Assembly (NCBI RefSeq): GCF_030283205.1
Contig: NZ_JASNWF010000032.1
Coordinates: 1 to 64,000 of the forward strand
Source: Actinomadura opuntiae
GTDB taxonomy: Bacteria > Actinomycetota > Actinomycetes > Streptosporangiales > Streptosporangiaceae
Length of the DNA stretch: 64,000 nucleotides
Direction of reading: 5' to 3'
The number at the start of each line of letters is the position of its first letter. Positions within the stretch are counted from its first letter, which is position 1. Below, in pieces: positions 16,632-24,298 of this stretch. The translations under genes were made by a program, and so were the position numbers. The notes beneath the pieces were generated by a model. That model ran no database searches, was not told where the DNA came from, and saw only the letters and a program-made list of their open reading frames with translations.

Positions 16632-17237
16632 ATGATGCGCGCCGAGCAGGCCGAGCAGCACGAGCAGCGCGAGCACCGCAAGCGCGACCGGGAGGCCACC
16701 CGGCGCCGCATCCTGGACGCCGCCCGCGACCTGTTCGGCGAGCACGGGTACGACGACGTCACCGTCCGCATGATCGCCGCCGCGGCCGACGCCAACACCG
16801 CGCTGGTCAACCGCTACTTCGGCTCGAAGGCGGCGCTGTTCGGCGAGGTCCTGGCGGGCGAGTCCGCGCTGCGCGGCGTCATCGCCGGCGACCCCGCCGG
16901 GCTGCCCCGCCGGCTCGCCGAGCACTTCGTCCGGCAGATCGGCCGGCACCCGCCGACCCCGATGACCCGGATGATCGACCGCTCCGCCGGCAGCCCCGAG
17001 GTCAAGCAGATCCTGCTCGGCTACCTCGAGGACGTGATCGTCGAGCCGCTCGTCGCGCAGCTGGACGGCCCGAACCCGCGCGCCCGCGCCCTGCTGGCGT
17101 CCACGATCATCATGGGCGGCGGGCCCGTCCGGCGCCTGCTCGGCCTCAACGACCTGCGCAGCGCCGACCCCGCCGAACTCACCGACCGCCTCACCGCCAT
17201 GTTCACCGCCGCCCTCTCCGCCCCGGGCCAGCCTTAG
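16632..17237 (+). CDS. TetR-family regulator, likely repressor of the divergent MFS gene
   Basis: 201 residues from ATG 16632 (a second ATG follows at once). The frame is open upstream to 16536, but that extension lies over the promoter region. Helix-turn-helix at about 20-65: RRRILDAARDLFGEHGYDDVTVRMIAAAADANTALVNRYFGSKAALF. The C-terminal part is a TetR ligand-binding domain with SPEVKQILLGYLEDVIVEPL. Divergent placement beside a DHA2 exporter is the usual arrangement for drug-responsive TetR repressors. The inducer is unknown. Confidence 0.88.
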   Translation: MMRAEQAEQHEQREHRKRDREATRRRILDAARDLFGEHGYDDVTVRMIAAAADANTALVNRYFGSKAALFGEVLAGESALRGVIAGDPAGLPRRLAEHFVRQIGRHPPTPMTRMIDRSAGSPEVKQILLGYLEDVIVEPLVAQLDGPNPRARALLASTIIMGGGPVRRLLGLNDLRSADPAELTDRLTAMFTAALSAPGQP

Positions 17238-17349
17238 GCGCGGTACGCCGGAGGGTGTAACGGCGGGACGGGCCGTACGGCGGTGGGCGCAGGGCGGATC
17301 GACGCGAGGGCGGAGGGGCGTGCGGCGGGGCCGCGCATAGGCTGCTGAC

Positions 17350-19818
17350 ATGACGGTGGGCGGCGCGGTCCGGGCGCGATGGGACAGGACGAGCCGGAGG
17401 TCGCGCTGGACCGCCGCGGGGATCGCGGTGGCGCTCGCCGCCGGGGGCACCGCGTGGAGCGTCGGCGACGGCGGCCCGCCCCGCGTGCGCACCGTCGAGC
17501 AGCGCGTCCAGGTCGTCGACGGCCCGCACGACGACCAGCACGTCACGCTCGACACCACGTTCTACAGGCCGGTCGGGCGCGCGAAGGCACCCGCGATCAT
17601 GCTCGGGCACGGGTTCGGCGGCGACAAGAACGGCGTCGCGGACGAGGCGCGCGACCTGGCCCGCGCCGGATACTCCGTGCTGACCTGGACGGCCCGCGGG
17701 TTCGGCGCGTCCACCGGGCAGATCGCGCTCGACTCCCCCGACTACGAGGTCAAGGACACCCGGCAGCTCATCGACTGGCTGGCGAAACAGCCCGAGGTGC
17801 AGCTGGACGGCCCCGGCGACCCGCGCCTCGGCATGGCCGGCGAGTCCTACGGCGGCGCGATCGCGCTGATGACCGCCGCCTACGACCGGCGCGTCGACGC
17901 CATCGCCCCGGAGATCACCTGGAACAGCCTGCCGGACGTGCTGTTCCCCAACGCGGCCGGCGCGGGCCCCGACCAGGGCGTGTTCAAGAAGCTGTGGGCC
18001 GGCGTCTTCTTCACCAGCGGCTCCCTCGGCGCCGGCTGCGGACGGTTCCTGCCGTCCATATGCGCGATGTACCAGAAGGTCGCCGAGCAGGGCGGACCGA
18101 CGTCGGACGCCATCGCCACGCTGCGCCGGTCGAGCCCCGCCTCCGTCGCCGACCGGATCAGGGTGCCCGCGCTGCTCGTCCAGGGGCAGTCCGACTCGCT
18201 GTTCCCGCTCGACCAGGCGGACGCGAACGCGCGGGCCATCGCCCGCAACGGCGCGCCGGTCTCGGTCGTCTGGTACCAGGGCGGGCATGACGGCGGCGAT
18301 CCCGAGACCGGGCGCATCCGGGGGCTCGTCCGCGACTTCTTCGACGCACGGCTGAAGCACGCCGACGCGTCCGGCACCCGGTTCATGGTGACCCGCGCGG
18401 GCGGCCTCGACTCGTCCACCCAGCAGGTCGTCGTGCAGGAGGCGCGAGCCCGCACGTATCCCGGGCTGTCCGGCGCCCCGCAGAACCTGCCGCTGGCCGG
18501 ACGCGAGCAGACGATCTACAACCCGGCCGGCGGAACCCCCGCAGCCGTCTCCGCGCTTCCCGGACTCGGCGCGCTCGGCTCGCTCGGCTCCGCCGCCGGC
18601 GGCCTTCCGTCCGACATGCCCGGACAGACCGCCACGTTCGACACCCGACCGCTGGACCGTCCCCTCCGCATCACCGGCGCCGCCACCGTCCGCCTCAAGA
18701 CGACCGAAGACGCCGCCACCGAGGGCGGCCCGCTCTTCGCCAAGCTCTACGACGTGTCCCCGGACGGCAACGCCACGCCCGCCCGGCGCATCGCCGCCCC
18801 CTTCCGCGCCACCGGCGGCGAGGCCACCGTCACCCTGCCCGCGATGGACCACCGGTTCGACCGCGGTCACCGCCTCCGGGTCGTCATCGCCACCACCGAC
18901 ATGGGCTTCGCGACGCCGCCGCGGCCCGCCGCCTACAAGGTGCGCGCCGTGTCCGGGCTGACCGTCCCGACCGACCCGTCCCTGGTCACCGCGCCCGCCC
19001 CGATCCCCGGGTGGGTGTGGGTCCTGCCCCTGATCGGCCTCGCGATCGCCGCGGCGCTGCTGCTCGGCGTCCGCCGCGGCCGCTCCCACGACCGCGGCAC
19101 CGACGTCCCGCTGGAGATCACCGGGCTGACCAAGGCGTACGGGAACGGCCACCTCGCCGTCGCCGACCTGTCGTTCCGCGTCGAGAAGGGCCAGGTCCTC
19201 GGCCTGCTCGGCCCGAACGGCGCCGGAAAGACGACCACCCTGCGCATGCTCATGGGCCTCATCCGCCCCGACGCCGGCGAGATCCGCATCTTCGGCCACC
19301 GCGTCACGCCCGGGGCTCCCGTCCTTTCGCGGCTCGGCTCGTTCGTCGAAGGCCCCGGCTTCCTGCCCCACCTGTCCGGACGCGACAACCTCGACCTGTA
19401 CTGGCGCGCCACCGGCCGCCCCTCCACCGAATCGCACCTGGACGAGGCGCTCGCGATCGCCGGCCTCGGCGCCGCGCTCGACCGGCCCGTCCGCACGTAC
19501 TCGCAGGGCATGCGGCAGCGGCTCGCCATCGCGCAGGCGATGCTCGGCCTGCCCGACCTGCTCGTCCTGGACGAGCCCACCAACGGGCTCGACCCGCCGC
19601 AGATCCGCGAGATGCGGGAGGTCCTCGTCCGGTACGCCGCCGCCGGCCGCACCGTGATCGTCTCCAGCCACCTGCTCGCCGAGGTCGAGCAGACCTGCAC
19701 GCACGCCGTCGTCATGGCCGGCGGCCGCCGCGTCGCCGCCGGCCCCGTCACCGAGATCGTCGGCTCGGGCCGCCGCCTCGAGGACGCGTTCCTGGAGATC
19801 ATCGGGGAGACCTCATGA
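17350..19818 (+). CDS. Alpha/beta hydrolase (X-Pro-peptidase-like) fused to an ABC transporter ATPase
   Basis: 822 residues with no internal stop. In order: a transmembrane helix (about 18-37); an alpha/beta hydrolase (50-330) with nucleophile elbow GESYGG near 163, LLVQGQSDSLFP supplying the Asp, and YQGGHDGG supplying the His; a beta-sandwich like the X-Pro dipeptidyl-peptidase C-terminal domain (420-545); a second helix (553-573, WVWVLPLIGLAIAAALLLGV); and a complete ABC ATPase (585-815). The ATPase has Walker A GPNGAGKTTT, signature YSQGMRQRL and Walker B LLVLDEPTNGLD. Two helices put the hydrolase outside and the ATPase inside. The stop overlaps the permease start (ATGA). Substrate unknown. 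Confidence 0.88.
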   Translation: MTVGGAVRARWDRTSRRSRWTAAGIAVALAAGGTAWSVGDGGPPRVRTVEQRVQVVDGPHDDQHVTLDTTFYRPVGRAKAPAIMLGHGFGGDKNGVADEARDLARAGYSVLTWTARGFGASTGQIALDSPDYEVKDTRQLIDWLAKQPEVQLDGPGDPRLGMAGESYGGAIALMTAAYDRRVDAIAPEITWNSLPDVLFPNAAGAGPDQGVFKKLWAGVFFTSGSLGAGCGRFLPSICAMYQKVAEQGGPTSDAIATLRRSSPASVADRIRVPALLVQGQSDSLFPLDQADANARAIARNGAPVSVVWYQGGHDGGDPETGRIRGLVRDFFDARLKHADASGTRFMVTRAGGLDSSTQQVVVQEARARTYPGLSGAPQNLPLAGREQTIYNPAGGTPAAVSALPGLGALGSLGSAAGGLPSDMPGQTATFDTRPLDRPLRITGAATVRLKTTEDAATEGGPLFAKLYDVSPDGNATPARRIAAPFRATGGEATVTLPAMDHRFDRGHRLRVVIATTDMGFATPPRPAAYKVRAVSGLTVPTDPSLVTAPAPIPGWVWVLPLIGLAIAAALLLGVRRGRSHDRGTDVPLEITGLTKAYGNGHLAVADLSFRVEKGQVLGLLGPNGAGKTTTLRMLMGLIRPDAGEIRIFGHRVTPGAPVLSRLGSFVEGPGFLPHLSGRDNLDLYWRATGRPSTESHLDEALAIAGLGAALDRPVRTYSQGMRQRLAIAQAMLGLPDLLVLDEPTNGLDPPQIREMREVLVRYAAAGRTVIVSSHLLAEVEQTCTHAVVMAGGRRVAAGPVTEIVGSGRRLEDAFLEIIGETS

Positions 19819-20702
19819 CCGACGCGCCCCCCACCGACGAGCAGGCGGCCGACACCGCACCCGCGTCCGACCGCTCCGGCTACAGCGTGCGGCGCACCCT
19901 TCCGCTGCGCGTCGAGGCGATCCGCCAGTTCCGCCGCCGGCGCACCCTCATCGCCTTCGGCATCCTGCTCGTCCTGCCCTGGGTGCTGGTCGGCGCGTTC
20001 AAGATCGGCGGCTCCCCGTCCGGGAACGGCGCCCCGAGCCTGGTGGACGTCGCCACCGCCGGCGCCCTCAACTTCGCCTTGTTCGCGCTGTTCGTGTCGA
20101 CCGGGTTCCTCCTCGTCGTCGCCGTCGCCCTGTTCTGCGGCGACACCGTGGCCAGCGAGGCCGGCTGGTCGTCCCTGCGGTACCTGCTCGCCGCGCCCGT
20201 CCCGCGCGCCCGCCTCCTCCGCCAGAAACTGATCGTCGCCCTCGCCTACGCCGTCGCCGCGGTCGTCAGCCTCCCCCTCATGTCGCTGGTCGCGGGCACG
20301 GCCGGGTTCGGCTGGGCCGACGTCGAACTCCCGACCGGCGGCACCGTCCCCGCGTCCACCGCCCTCGGCCGCATGGCGATCGTCGTCGCCTACTCCCTGG
20401 TCGCCCAGCTCGTCGTCGCCGCCCTGGCGTTCCTCCTGTCCGTCGTCACGGACTCCCCGCTCGGCGCGGTCGGCGGCGCCGTCGGCCTGGTCATCGTCAG
20501 CAACATCCTGGACGCCGTCACCGCCCTCGGCTCCTGGCGCGACTTCCTGCCGACCCACTGGATGTACGCGTGGATGGACGCCCTCCAGCCGCAGATCCAA
20601 TGGACGGGCATGGCCAAGGGAGCGGCCATCTCCGTCACCTATGCCGCCGTCCTGTTCGCCCTCGCGTTCCGCCGCTTCCACACCCGCGACATCGTCTCCT
20701 GA
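19815..20702 (+). CDS. ABC-2-type transporter permease
   Basis: 295 residues from ATG 19815, overlapping the hydrolase-ABC stop by 4 bases. About six hydrophobic helices: LIAFGILLVLPWVLVGAF, ALNFALFALFVSTGFLLVVAVALFC, a region around FGWADV, VVAYSLVAQLVVAALAFLLS, LGAVGGAVGLVIVS and ITVTYAAVLFALAF. It is the membrane partner of the fused ATPase. ABC-2 permeases of this kind work as dimers in export. A 35-residue polar N-terminus precedes the first helix. Confidence 0.87.
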   Translation: MTDAPPTDEQAADTAPASDRSGYSVRRTLPLRVEAIRQFRRRRTLIAFGILLVLPWVLVGAFKIGGSPSGNGAPSLVDVATAGALNFALFALFVSTGFLLVVAVALFCGDTVASEAGWSSLRYLLAAPVPRARLLRQKLIVALAYAVAAVVSLPLMSLVAGTAGFGWADVELPTGGTVPASTALGRMAIVVAYSLVAQLVVAALAFLLSVVTDSPLGAVGGAVGLVIVSNILDAVTALGSWRDFLPTHWMYAWMDALQPQIQWTGMAKGAAISVTYAAVLFALAFRRFHTRDIVS

Positions 20703-20942
20703 CCCCCATACCGCAGGACGGCCCCGCCGCGGAACGATCTTCATCGGCCACTCCCGGTCAGCACCGGACGTGACCGCCTGACCACGTCCGGTCGACCGGG
20801 CTTCCCGAAAAACGGTCGAACCGGCAGAGGATGTCGCATAAGCTCGCGGAACCTCGCCTGCGGCGCCCGCGTCGTAGTGAAGTGCAGGTGACATCGGCTC
20901 GATCGACGGGTTAAACCCGGCCCGACGGGGGAGATGATCAAC

Positions 20943-21038
20943 ATGGCACGGCAGCAGCTCATCAAGCGCCCCAGGCCCCCACGTCAACCGAGCCCGCCGG
21001 ACCTGAGGACCCCCTCAGGCCGCCTCCTGCCGTACTGA
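20943..21038 (+). CDS. Small ORF, 31 residues, uncharacterised
   Basis: ATG 20943 follows GGGGGAG at a good distance. The product is basic and proline-rich (begins MARQQLIKRPRPPRQ, ends LLPY) and terminates at TGA 21036-21038. It lies in the 364-base gap between the ABC permease and the GNAT remnant. Just upstream, GGGTTAAACCC at 20908-20918 is a near-palindrome. The rest of the gap (20703-20942) shows no gene. Ribosome site and compact ORF favour translation; there is no homologue I recognise, so it may be chance. Confidence 0.35.
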   Translation: MARQQLIKRPRPPRQPSPPDLRTPSGRLLPY

Positions 21039-21066
21039 CCCCACCGCCCCGTCAAACCCCCGCCCA

Positions 21067-21384
21067 CTAGAACCGCTTTTCAAACCGCACATGGTCGTGC
21101 CCGGCCTGGGGTTCGTGGACGTCAAAACCCATGGCCCGGTGGAACGCGATGGCCCCCGCATTGGCGGGCGACGCGACGGCCTTGACCTTCGTACGGCCGA
21201 CCGCCGCGGCCTCCTCGAAGAACCTCTCGTACAGGGCCCGCGCCACACCGTCCTCACGACACCTGGGGTCTACCCCAACAAAATGGATGTAGGCCTCGTC
21301 CGGGTGATCCGCCGAAAGGAACCCCGGCTCCGTGCTCCCGCGCTCGATAGCCCCCAGACTCCTGGCTTGGCCAGCGCCGTACAC
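21067..21384 (-). CDS. GNAT-family N-acetyltransferase, N-terminally truncated
   Basis: 105 residues. Only the second half of a GNAT fold is present: AYIHFVGVDPRCREDGVARALYERFFEEA contains the acetyl-CoA-binding region (R/Q-x-x-G-x-G/A replaced by R-E-D-G-V-A), then ASPANAGAIAFHRAMGFDV is the final strand-helix. Typical members are 150-180 residues with an N-terminal beta-alpha unit that is absent here, because the TetR gene starts just beyond on the other strand. The altered R-E-D-G-V-A loop and truncation suggest a remnant, though the frame is intact. Confidence 0.6.
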   Translation of the reverse strand: MYGAGQARSLGAIERGSTEPGFLSADHPDEAYIHFVGVDPRCREDGVARALYERFFEEAAAVGRTKVKAVASPANAGAIAFHRAMGFDVHEPQAGHDHVRFEKRF

Positions 21385-21406
21385 TGACCAGGGAATTCAC
21401 GGTCAG
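21380..21406 (+). promoter_or_regulatory. Promoter -10 and inverted repeat before the TetR gene at 21414
   Basis: TACACT at 21380-21385 is a -10 candidate. CTGACC at 21384-21389 and GGTCAG at 21401-21406 form a perfect 6-bp inverted repeat with an 11-base spacer over the expected transcript start, where a self-repressing TetR would bind. Confidence 0.45.
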
Positions 21407-21413
21407 GAGAGCC

Positions 21414-21962
21414 ATGCCCAGGGCGGACGCACAACGCAACCGCGACCTCATCCTCGCGACGGCCAAAAGGCTCTTCGCCGAACGCGGAGCAAGCGCCCCC
21501 CTGGACGACATCGCCCGTCACGCCGGCGTGGGCAACGCCACCCTGTACCGGCATTTCCCCACCCGCCGCGACCTGCTCATCGCCGTCTACGCCGACGAGG
21601 TAGCCGACCTCACCGCCAAGGCCGGGAAACTCCTCTCCCACCCCTCCCCGGCGGACGCCCTGTTCACCTGGCTCGACGCGTTCATCGCCCACATCGCCGA
21701 CAAGAGCGACCTGGCCCACGCCATCCCGGAGGAGGGACGCACCCCCCTCTTCTCCGAATGGCACGAGGCCATGCGAATGACCCTGTCATCCCTCCTGGAA
21801 AGAGCCCAGGAAACCGGCACCGTCCGCCCCGAAACCAACGCAGCGGACCTTCTCGCGCTGGCCAACGGAATAGCCCTAGCCGGAGCCGACAAAGCCCAGA
21901 CCACCCGGCTACTTCAACTGGCACGCGAGGGCATCACAACACACCCCCCAACCGACCGGTAA
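21414..21962 (+). CDS. TetR/AcrR-family regulator
   Basis: 182 residues from ATG 21414 behind AGGAGA. Helix-turn-helix at 8-55: RNRDLILATAKRLFAERGASAPLDDIARHAGVGNATLYRHFPTRRDLL. The C-terminal portion has the SbtR-like length and pattern of actinobacterial TetRs that control oxidoreductases. The nearest plausible target is the DHFR-like reductase 259 bases downstream on the same strand. An inverted repeat over its own promoter suggests autoregulation. Confidence 0.87.
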   Translation: MPRADAQRNRDLILATAKRLFAERGASAPLDDIARHAGVGNATLYRHFPTRRDLLIAVYADEVADLTAKAGKLLSHPSPADALFTWLDAFIAHIADKSDLAHAIPEEGRTPLFSEWHEAMRMTLSSLLERAQETGTVRPETNAADLLALANGIALAGADKAQTTRLLQLAREGITTHPPTDR

Positions 21963-22221
21963 TCCGCCCCAGGTCACTCTGCGGCTCGAAGCCGTCAACC
22001 ATGAGGCCCGCACACCAGCGACGCACCCTCATGCTGGACGGCCGACGGCCCGCCCTCCGCCGAGCGCGAAGTGTCGATGGCGCGGAGCGCGATGAGTTTT
22101 GAGGGAACCGGCGGTCTGAGTGTGCGAGTGACCGACCACGGGCCACGAGCGGTAGACGCTGATCGATGAGGAGCCCGTGCCGAGACCGTCCCGGCACGGC
22201 AAGAACAAACGGAGGCACCGA

Positions 22222-22779
22222 ATGCGGAAGCTGATTCTGGGCTTTTACGTCTCGCTCGACGGTAAGAGCGCTGACGGGGACAACGGAATCCGGGACGTCA
22301 TGATGAACATCGACGACCCCGAGCAGGAGGAGTACTTCGTCAGCCGGCTGTGGGAGGCCGGTGCCTTCCTCATGGGCCGGAATACCTACGAGATCATGGC
22401 GGGATTCTGGCCCAACTCCGACCACCCGTCCGCCCAGGCCATGAACGAGATCCCCAAGGTCGTGTTCTCCCGCACCCTCAAGACCGCCGACGACTGGCCC
22501 GAGACCCGGATCGCCGCCGGTGACACGGCGGAGGAGATCGCCAAGCTCAAGGCCGAGCCCGGCAAGGACCTCGTCGCCGCCGGCGGCACCGCGTTCATGC
22601 ACTCCCTGATCAAGCTCGGCGTGGTCGACGAGTACCGGCTGTGGGTCCTGCCCGCCGCCACCGGCAAGGGTGCGCCGCTGTTCCCCGAACTCGATCAGCC
22701 CCTGAACCTGCGCCTGGTGAAAAGCAGGGCCTTCCCGTCCGGAACTCTCGAACTGGTATACACGCCCGCCGACAAGTAG
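22222..22779 (+). CDS. Dihydrofolate reductase-family (RibD C-terminal-like) protein
   Basis: 185 residues. The ATG at 22222 follows CGGAGG; the frame also reaches an upstream GTG at 22177, which I rejected. The NADPH-binding fold is shown by LILGFYVSLDGK, FLMGRNTYEIMAGFW and KDLVAAGGTAFMHSLIKLGVVDEY. These proteins reduce pterin- or pyrimidine-like substrates with NADPH; the true substrate of this stand-alone actinobacterial subgroup is usually unknown. The upstream gap 21963-22221 has a short GTGCCG/CGGCAC hairpin at about 22176-22197 and nothing else clear. Confidence 0.85.
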   Translation: MRKLILGFYVSLDGKSADGDNGIRDVMMNIDDPEQEEYFVSRLWEAGAFLMGRNTYEIMAGFWPNSDHPSAQAMNEIPKVVFSRTLKTADDWPETRIAAGDTAEEIAKLKAEPGKDLVAAGGTAFMHSLIKLGVVDEYRLWVLPAATGKGAPLFPELDQPLNLRLVKSRAFPSGTLELVYTPADK

Positions 22780-22902
22780 GCCCCGACGCACGGCCACAGC
22801 GGCACCGGGGCAAGTGCCAGCCCGGGTGCCGCCCACTCCCCAGCCAAGGCCCGCACCGACCACCACCCCCTGTCCGCCGAAGTCCGCTCACGAACGCTCA
22901 AC

Positions 22903-23055
22903 TCAACAGCTCCCGCCCCGGCTAAGCACCTTGCAACGGGAGCAGCGCCCGCGAAGGCGAACCACAGTTCCCCGCCACAGCACCGGCGCCCCGAACGCCG
23001 CCGGGACCGCAAGCAGCGGCTCGGACTCCGCCACCTCCACCGCGTACCCATGCAC
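22903..23055 (-). CDS. Small protein with C-terminal CxxC, uncharacterised
   Basis: 50 residues from GTG 23055, which lies 8 bases after a GGAGG; TTG 23073 would add six residues. The protein reads like a genuine actinobacterial gene, with strong third-position G/C: HGYAVEVAESEPLLAVPA, then FGAPVLWRGTVVRLRGRC, and a RCSRC pair that may bind metal. It is divergent from, and abuts, the decayed XRE regulator, suggesting a former regulator-target pair. Family not recognised. Confidence 0.5.
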   Translation of the reverse strand: MHGYAVEVAESEPLLAVPAAFGAPVLWRGTVVRLRGRCSRCKVLSRGGSC

Positions 23056-23440
23056 CTTGAGCGCCTCCGTCAACCGCGATGCGCGCAAGAGCCAGCGGCA
23101 GTTGGCGGAGTCGTTGTGCCGCATCTCGGGAACGGCGTCCGTGACGCGCCATGAGATCAGCCGTTGGGAGCGAGGCGAGCGCATCCCCGACGTATAGCTT
23201 CCCTCCCTCGCTGTGGCGCTGGACGTCCCCCTGCAAACGCTTGAACGGGCAGCGGGCCACGCCCGCGGCGAGGACCTCGGCACCGGGACGCGTAGCCCCG
23301 CCGAGGCACTCGCCTATTTCCTGCCTGAGGACGTAGAGGCCACCCGCACGCGCGAACGCGCGCACTCGCCCTCTGCCTCTCATCGCCCTGGTGGACGCCA
23401 ACGAGCAGGTGGTGGGTGCCGACGCCATTGCCCTGGGTGA
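23054..23440 (+). pseudogene. Decayed XRE-family helix-turn-helix regulator
   Basis: Frame 2 reads RDARKSQRQLAESLCRISG, then VTRHEISRWERGERIPDV, a recognisable XRE helix-turn-helix. It then hits TAG at 23195-23197 exactly where family members have a tryptophan (TGG). In the same frame it continues LPSLAVALDVPLQTLERAAGHARG, the normal continuation of such proteins. A further frameshift after about 23360 would join LPLIALVDANEQVVGADAIALGEAWDF up to TGA 23508-23510. No good start codon precedes the HTH. One nonsense mutation, a likely frameshift and a lost start indicate a dead gene. Confidence 0.6.
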
Positions 23441-23506
23441 GGCTTGGGACTTTTCGTGCCGTCGGGAAGGGCGGCCGGTACGCGGTGCGGGGACGGAAAC
23501 GGCGCA

Positions 23507-23536
23507 TTGAAAGGCGCTCGGCGGAGCCACTAAAGT
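23507..23536 (+). promoter_or_regulatory. Promoter of the small secreted protein gene
   Basis: TTGAAA at 23507-23512, 18-base spacer, TAAAGT at 23531-23536. Transcription would start near 23543, leaving a leader of about 28 bases with AAGGAG before the TTG start at 23571. Confidence 0.6.
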
Positions 23537-23570
23537 GCCGGACGTCACACGCCGCATCCAAGGAGTCCCG

Positions 23571-23951
23571 TTGCGTTTGCTGAGCGTCACCGTGCTGGGG
23601 TCGGCACTCGTCGCGGCGGGCCTGCTGGCGCCGGCGACGGGTCAGGCAACCACAAAGGCGACGGGACGCGGCGGGGTCGCGATCGAGCCTGGCGTGGCCC
23701 GGGCCGGGGACACGGTGAGCGTGTCGGCGCCCGGCTGCGGCGGCGGGCGGCACCGGGCGTCGTCGGAGGCGTTCGGCCGCCAGGTCCGGCTGGACGGCTC
23801 ACGCGGCACCGCCGTGATCGACGACGACGCCAAGCCGGGCACCTACCTCGTGCGGGTGCGCTGCGGGTCCCGCACGGCGTCCGGGACGGTGCGGGTGGCG
23901 GGGAGGCTCGCCTGGCCCGCGCTGCTGCCGGGCGCCCGCGACGGTCTCTAG
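23571..23951 (+). CDS. Small secreted protein, uncharacterised
   Basis: 126 residues from TTG 23571, five bases after AAGGAG. Residues 1-24 form a signal peptide (RLLSVTVLGSALVAAGLLAPATGQA). The mature part looks like a compact Ig-like beta domain: GGVAIEPGVARAGDTVSVSAPGC, DGSRGTAVIDDDAKPGTYLVRVRCGS, with two cysteines that could pair. The pattern (VxPG-x-x-x-x-GDTV then PGTY-x-V-x-V-x-C) is common in actinobacterial secreted proteins of unknown function. It has its own promoter. Confidence 0.7.
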   Translation: MRLLSVTVLGSALVAAGLLAPATGQATTKATGRGGVAIEPGVARAGDTVSVSAPGCGGGRHRASSEAFGRQVRLDGSRGTAVIDDDAKPGTYLVRVRCGSRTASGTVRVAGRLAWPALLPGARDGL

Positions 23952-24298
23952 GAAGCCGAGAGCTCTGCCTCGTCGGTGCATCCTGCGCTTCGACGGTGAG
24001 ATGTGCAGCTAGCAGGACATCTGTCCATATATGCCATCAATCCTGGCGAATGGCAAGAGAGTTGACGGAGTGACTCATGTCACTAGTCAGACGCATGTAT
24101 CGGACACTATCGATCTTGATCCACCGCTAGGTCGATGTGATACTTCCACAATATTGACCAGGTTTCGGCAAACTTATACCGGTACTTCCGGGATGCCCTT
24201 TTTGCCGCGAGAGGGGCTTCCCGCCGGAAGTTTTCCCGCACGACTCGTCGAACACCGTCCTTCGCGCGAGAGACGTCCAGTCTGAGGGGCACGTCACG
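23952..24298 (+). promoter_or_regulatory. AT-richer control region upstream of the terpenoid operon
   Basis: No convincing gene; a low-quality ORF at 24031-24285 has poor codon bias. GTGAC-TCAT-GTCAC at 24070-24083 and TGACT...AGTCA at 24071-24089 are overlapping inverted repeats suited to a regulator. Promoter candidates are TTGATC at 24116-24121 with GATACT at 24139-24144 (17-base spacer), and TTGACC at 24154-24159 with TATACC at 24175-24180 (15-base spacer). The lower GC content compared with both flanks is notable. Confidence 0.4.

Noticed and set aside
21067..21384. Functional full-length GNAT
   Set aside because: The N-terminal half of the fold is missing, and the acetyl-CoA loop is altered; kept only as a truncated gene.
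21332..22102. 256-codon ORF overlapping the TetR gene
   Set aside because: Out-of-frame shadow rich in Arg, Pro and His; the TetR frame has the helix-turn-helix and a ribosome site.
24031..24285. 84-codon ORF upstream of the P450
   Set aside because: Poor third-position G/C, no ribosome site, and it overlaps palindromes and promoter candidates.
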